Shown here piece after piece: positions 63,827 through 64,000 of a DNA stretch of 64,000 nt. The position numbers and the translations under genes are program-made. Each line of letters starts with the position of its first letter. Within the stretch, counting starts at the first letter, position 1. The stretch is from Chelativorans sp. J32. Lineage in GTDB: Bacteria > Pseudomonadota > Alphaproteobacteria > Rhizobiales > Rhizobiaceae. Under the pieces are notes generated by a model that was given only the letters and a program-made list of their open reading frames with translations, searched no databases and was not told the origin of the DNA. The stretch spans positions 496,001 through 560,000 of the forward strand of contig NZ_JAEQ01000001.1 of the NCBI RefSeq assembly GCF_000518985.1, given 5' to 3'.

Positions 63827-64000
63827 CTATCTTGCGAGCCAACCGCCATCGACGGGGATCGTCGCGCCATGCATGTAGTCCGAGGCCGGCGCAAGCAGAA
63901 AGACAGCCGCATCGCCTATATCCTCCGGACGTCCCCAGCACCCGGCCGGAATGCGGGCCAGGATCGCGGCGCTGCGATCCGCGTCGGCGCGCAGGGCCTC
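63827..64000 (-). CDS. SDR-family oxidoreductase, KduD-like, C-terminal end
   Basis: The last 57 codons of a gene running off the window edge: [20 protein letters not shown], then [16 protein letters not shown] and [17 protein letters not shown] with the stop at 63827-63829. This is the standard SDR C-terminus, and the wording matches 2-deoxy-D-gluconate 3-dehydrogenase (KduD). The active-site residues are outside the window, so KduD is a suggestion from context with the KdgF-like cupin. Confidence 0.8.
   Translation of the reverse strand, partial: EALRADADRSAAILARIPAGCWGRPEDIGDAAVFLLAPASDYMHGATIPVDGGWLAR

Overview
The window looks like chromosomal DNA of a high-GC alphaproteobacterium of the Rhizobiales (Hyphomicrobiales), most likely near the Mesorhizobium/Nitratireductor/Aquamicrobium group. 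This is inferred from gene content: a zwf-pgl-edd operon, the murA / DUF2948 / hisD / UPF0262 / phosphatase / infA / maf / yacG block, a PdhS-like cell-cycle kinase, a phasin, a DUF1127 protein, a tRNA-His with an A73 discriminator, an Irr-type iron control box and an EcfG-type general stress promoter. No phage, plasmid, rRNA or CRISPR locus is visible.

Layout. 1-5.5 kb: end of folD, chromate transporter, then an envelope module (alkaline-phosphatase-fold membrane protein, small YLDAGTGS protein, NoeA-like methyltransferase). 5.5-9.6 kb: Entner-Doudoroff operon zwf-pgl-edd. 9.7-17.9 kb: putrescine catabolism and uptake (puuA, puuB, degenerate receiver, potFGHI); a four-helix-bundle gene framed by inverted 8-bp repeats sits between puuA and puuB. 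17.9-25 kb: AsmA-like protein, acetoacetyl-CoA synthetase, iron ABC transporter with an Irr-like box. 25-31.6 kb: large PAS histidine kinase, phasin, tRNA-His, glutaminase, Dabb protein. 31.6-40.9 kb: a MITE-like palindromic element and core genes ending at tRNA-Thr. 41-47.3 kb: carbohydrate-acid operon (DenD-like dehydrogenase, SDR, ABC importer). 47.3-52 kb: small multidrug-type transporter, a five-copy array of about 113-bp structured repeats, a frameshifted lipid kinase, and a divergent MocR/EamA pair. 52-57.2 kb: the prkA-yeaH-spoVR stress operon behind a perfect EcfG-type promoter. 57.3-63.3 kb: a periplasmic sulfur locus. 63.4-64 kb: KdgF-like cupin and the end of a KduD-like SDR.

The most promising unexplained system is the sulfur locus. 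A secreted rhodanese, a YeeE/TsuA-type thiosulfate permease, a tiny secreted protein with 14 cysteines all in Pro-Cys steps (ten as Asn-Pro-Cys), and an uncharacterised HGHFH protein form one strand's operon. Divergent from it are a WCPNC thioredoxin, a CcdA electron transporter and a triple-rhodanese protein with a single cysteine. I infer a periplasmic sulfane-sulfur relay in which the Cys-repeat protein could be a carrier or buffer. The 113-bp array (with compensatory changes between copies) and the inverted-repeat-bounded four-helix-bundle cassette are the next most interesting.

Coordinates for starts were chosen by ribosome binding site, start codon and family length, so several are shorter than the longest open frame. 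All family names come from recognition of sequence motifs by eye; no search was run.
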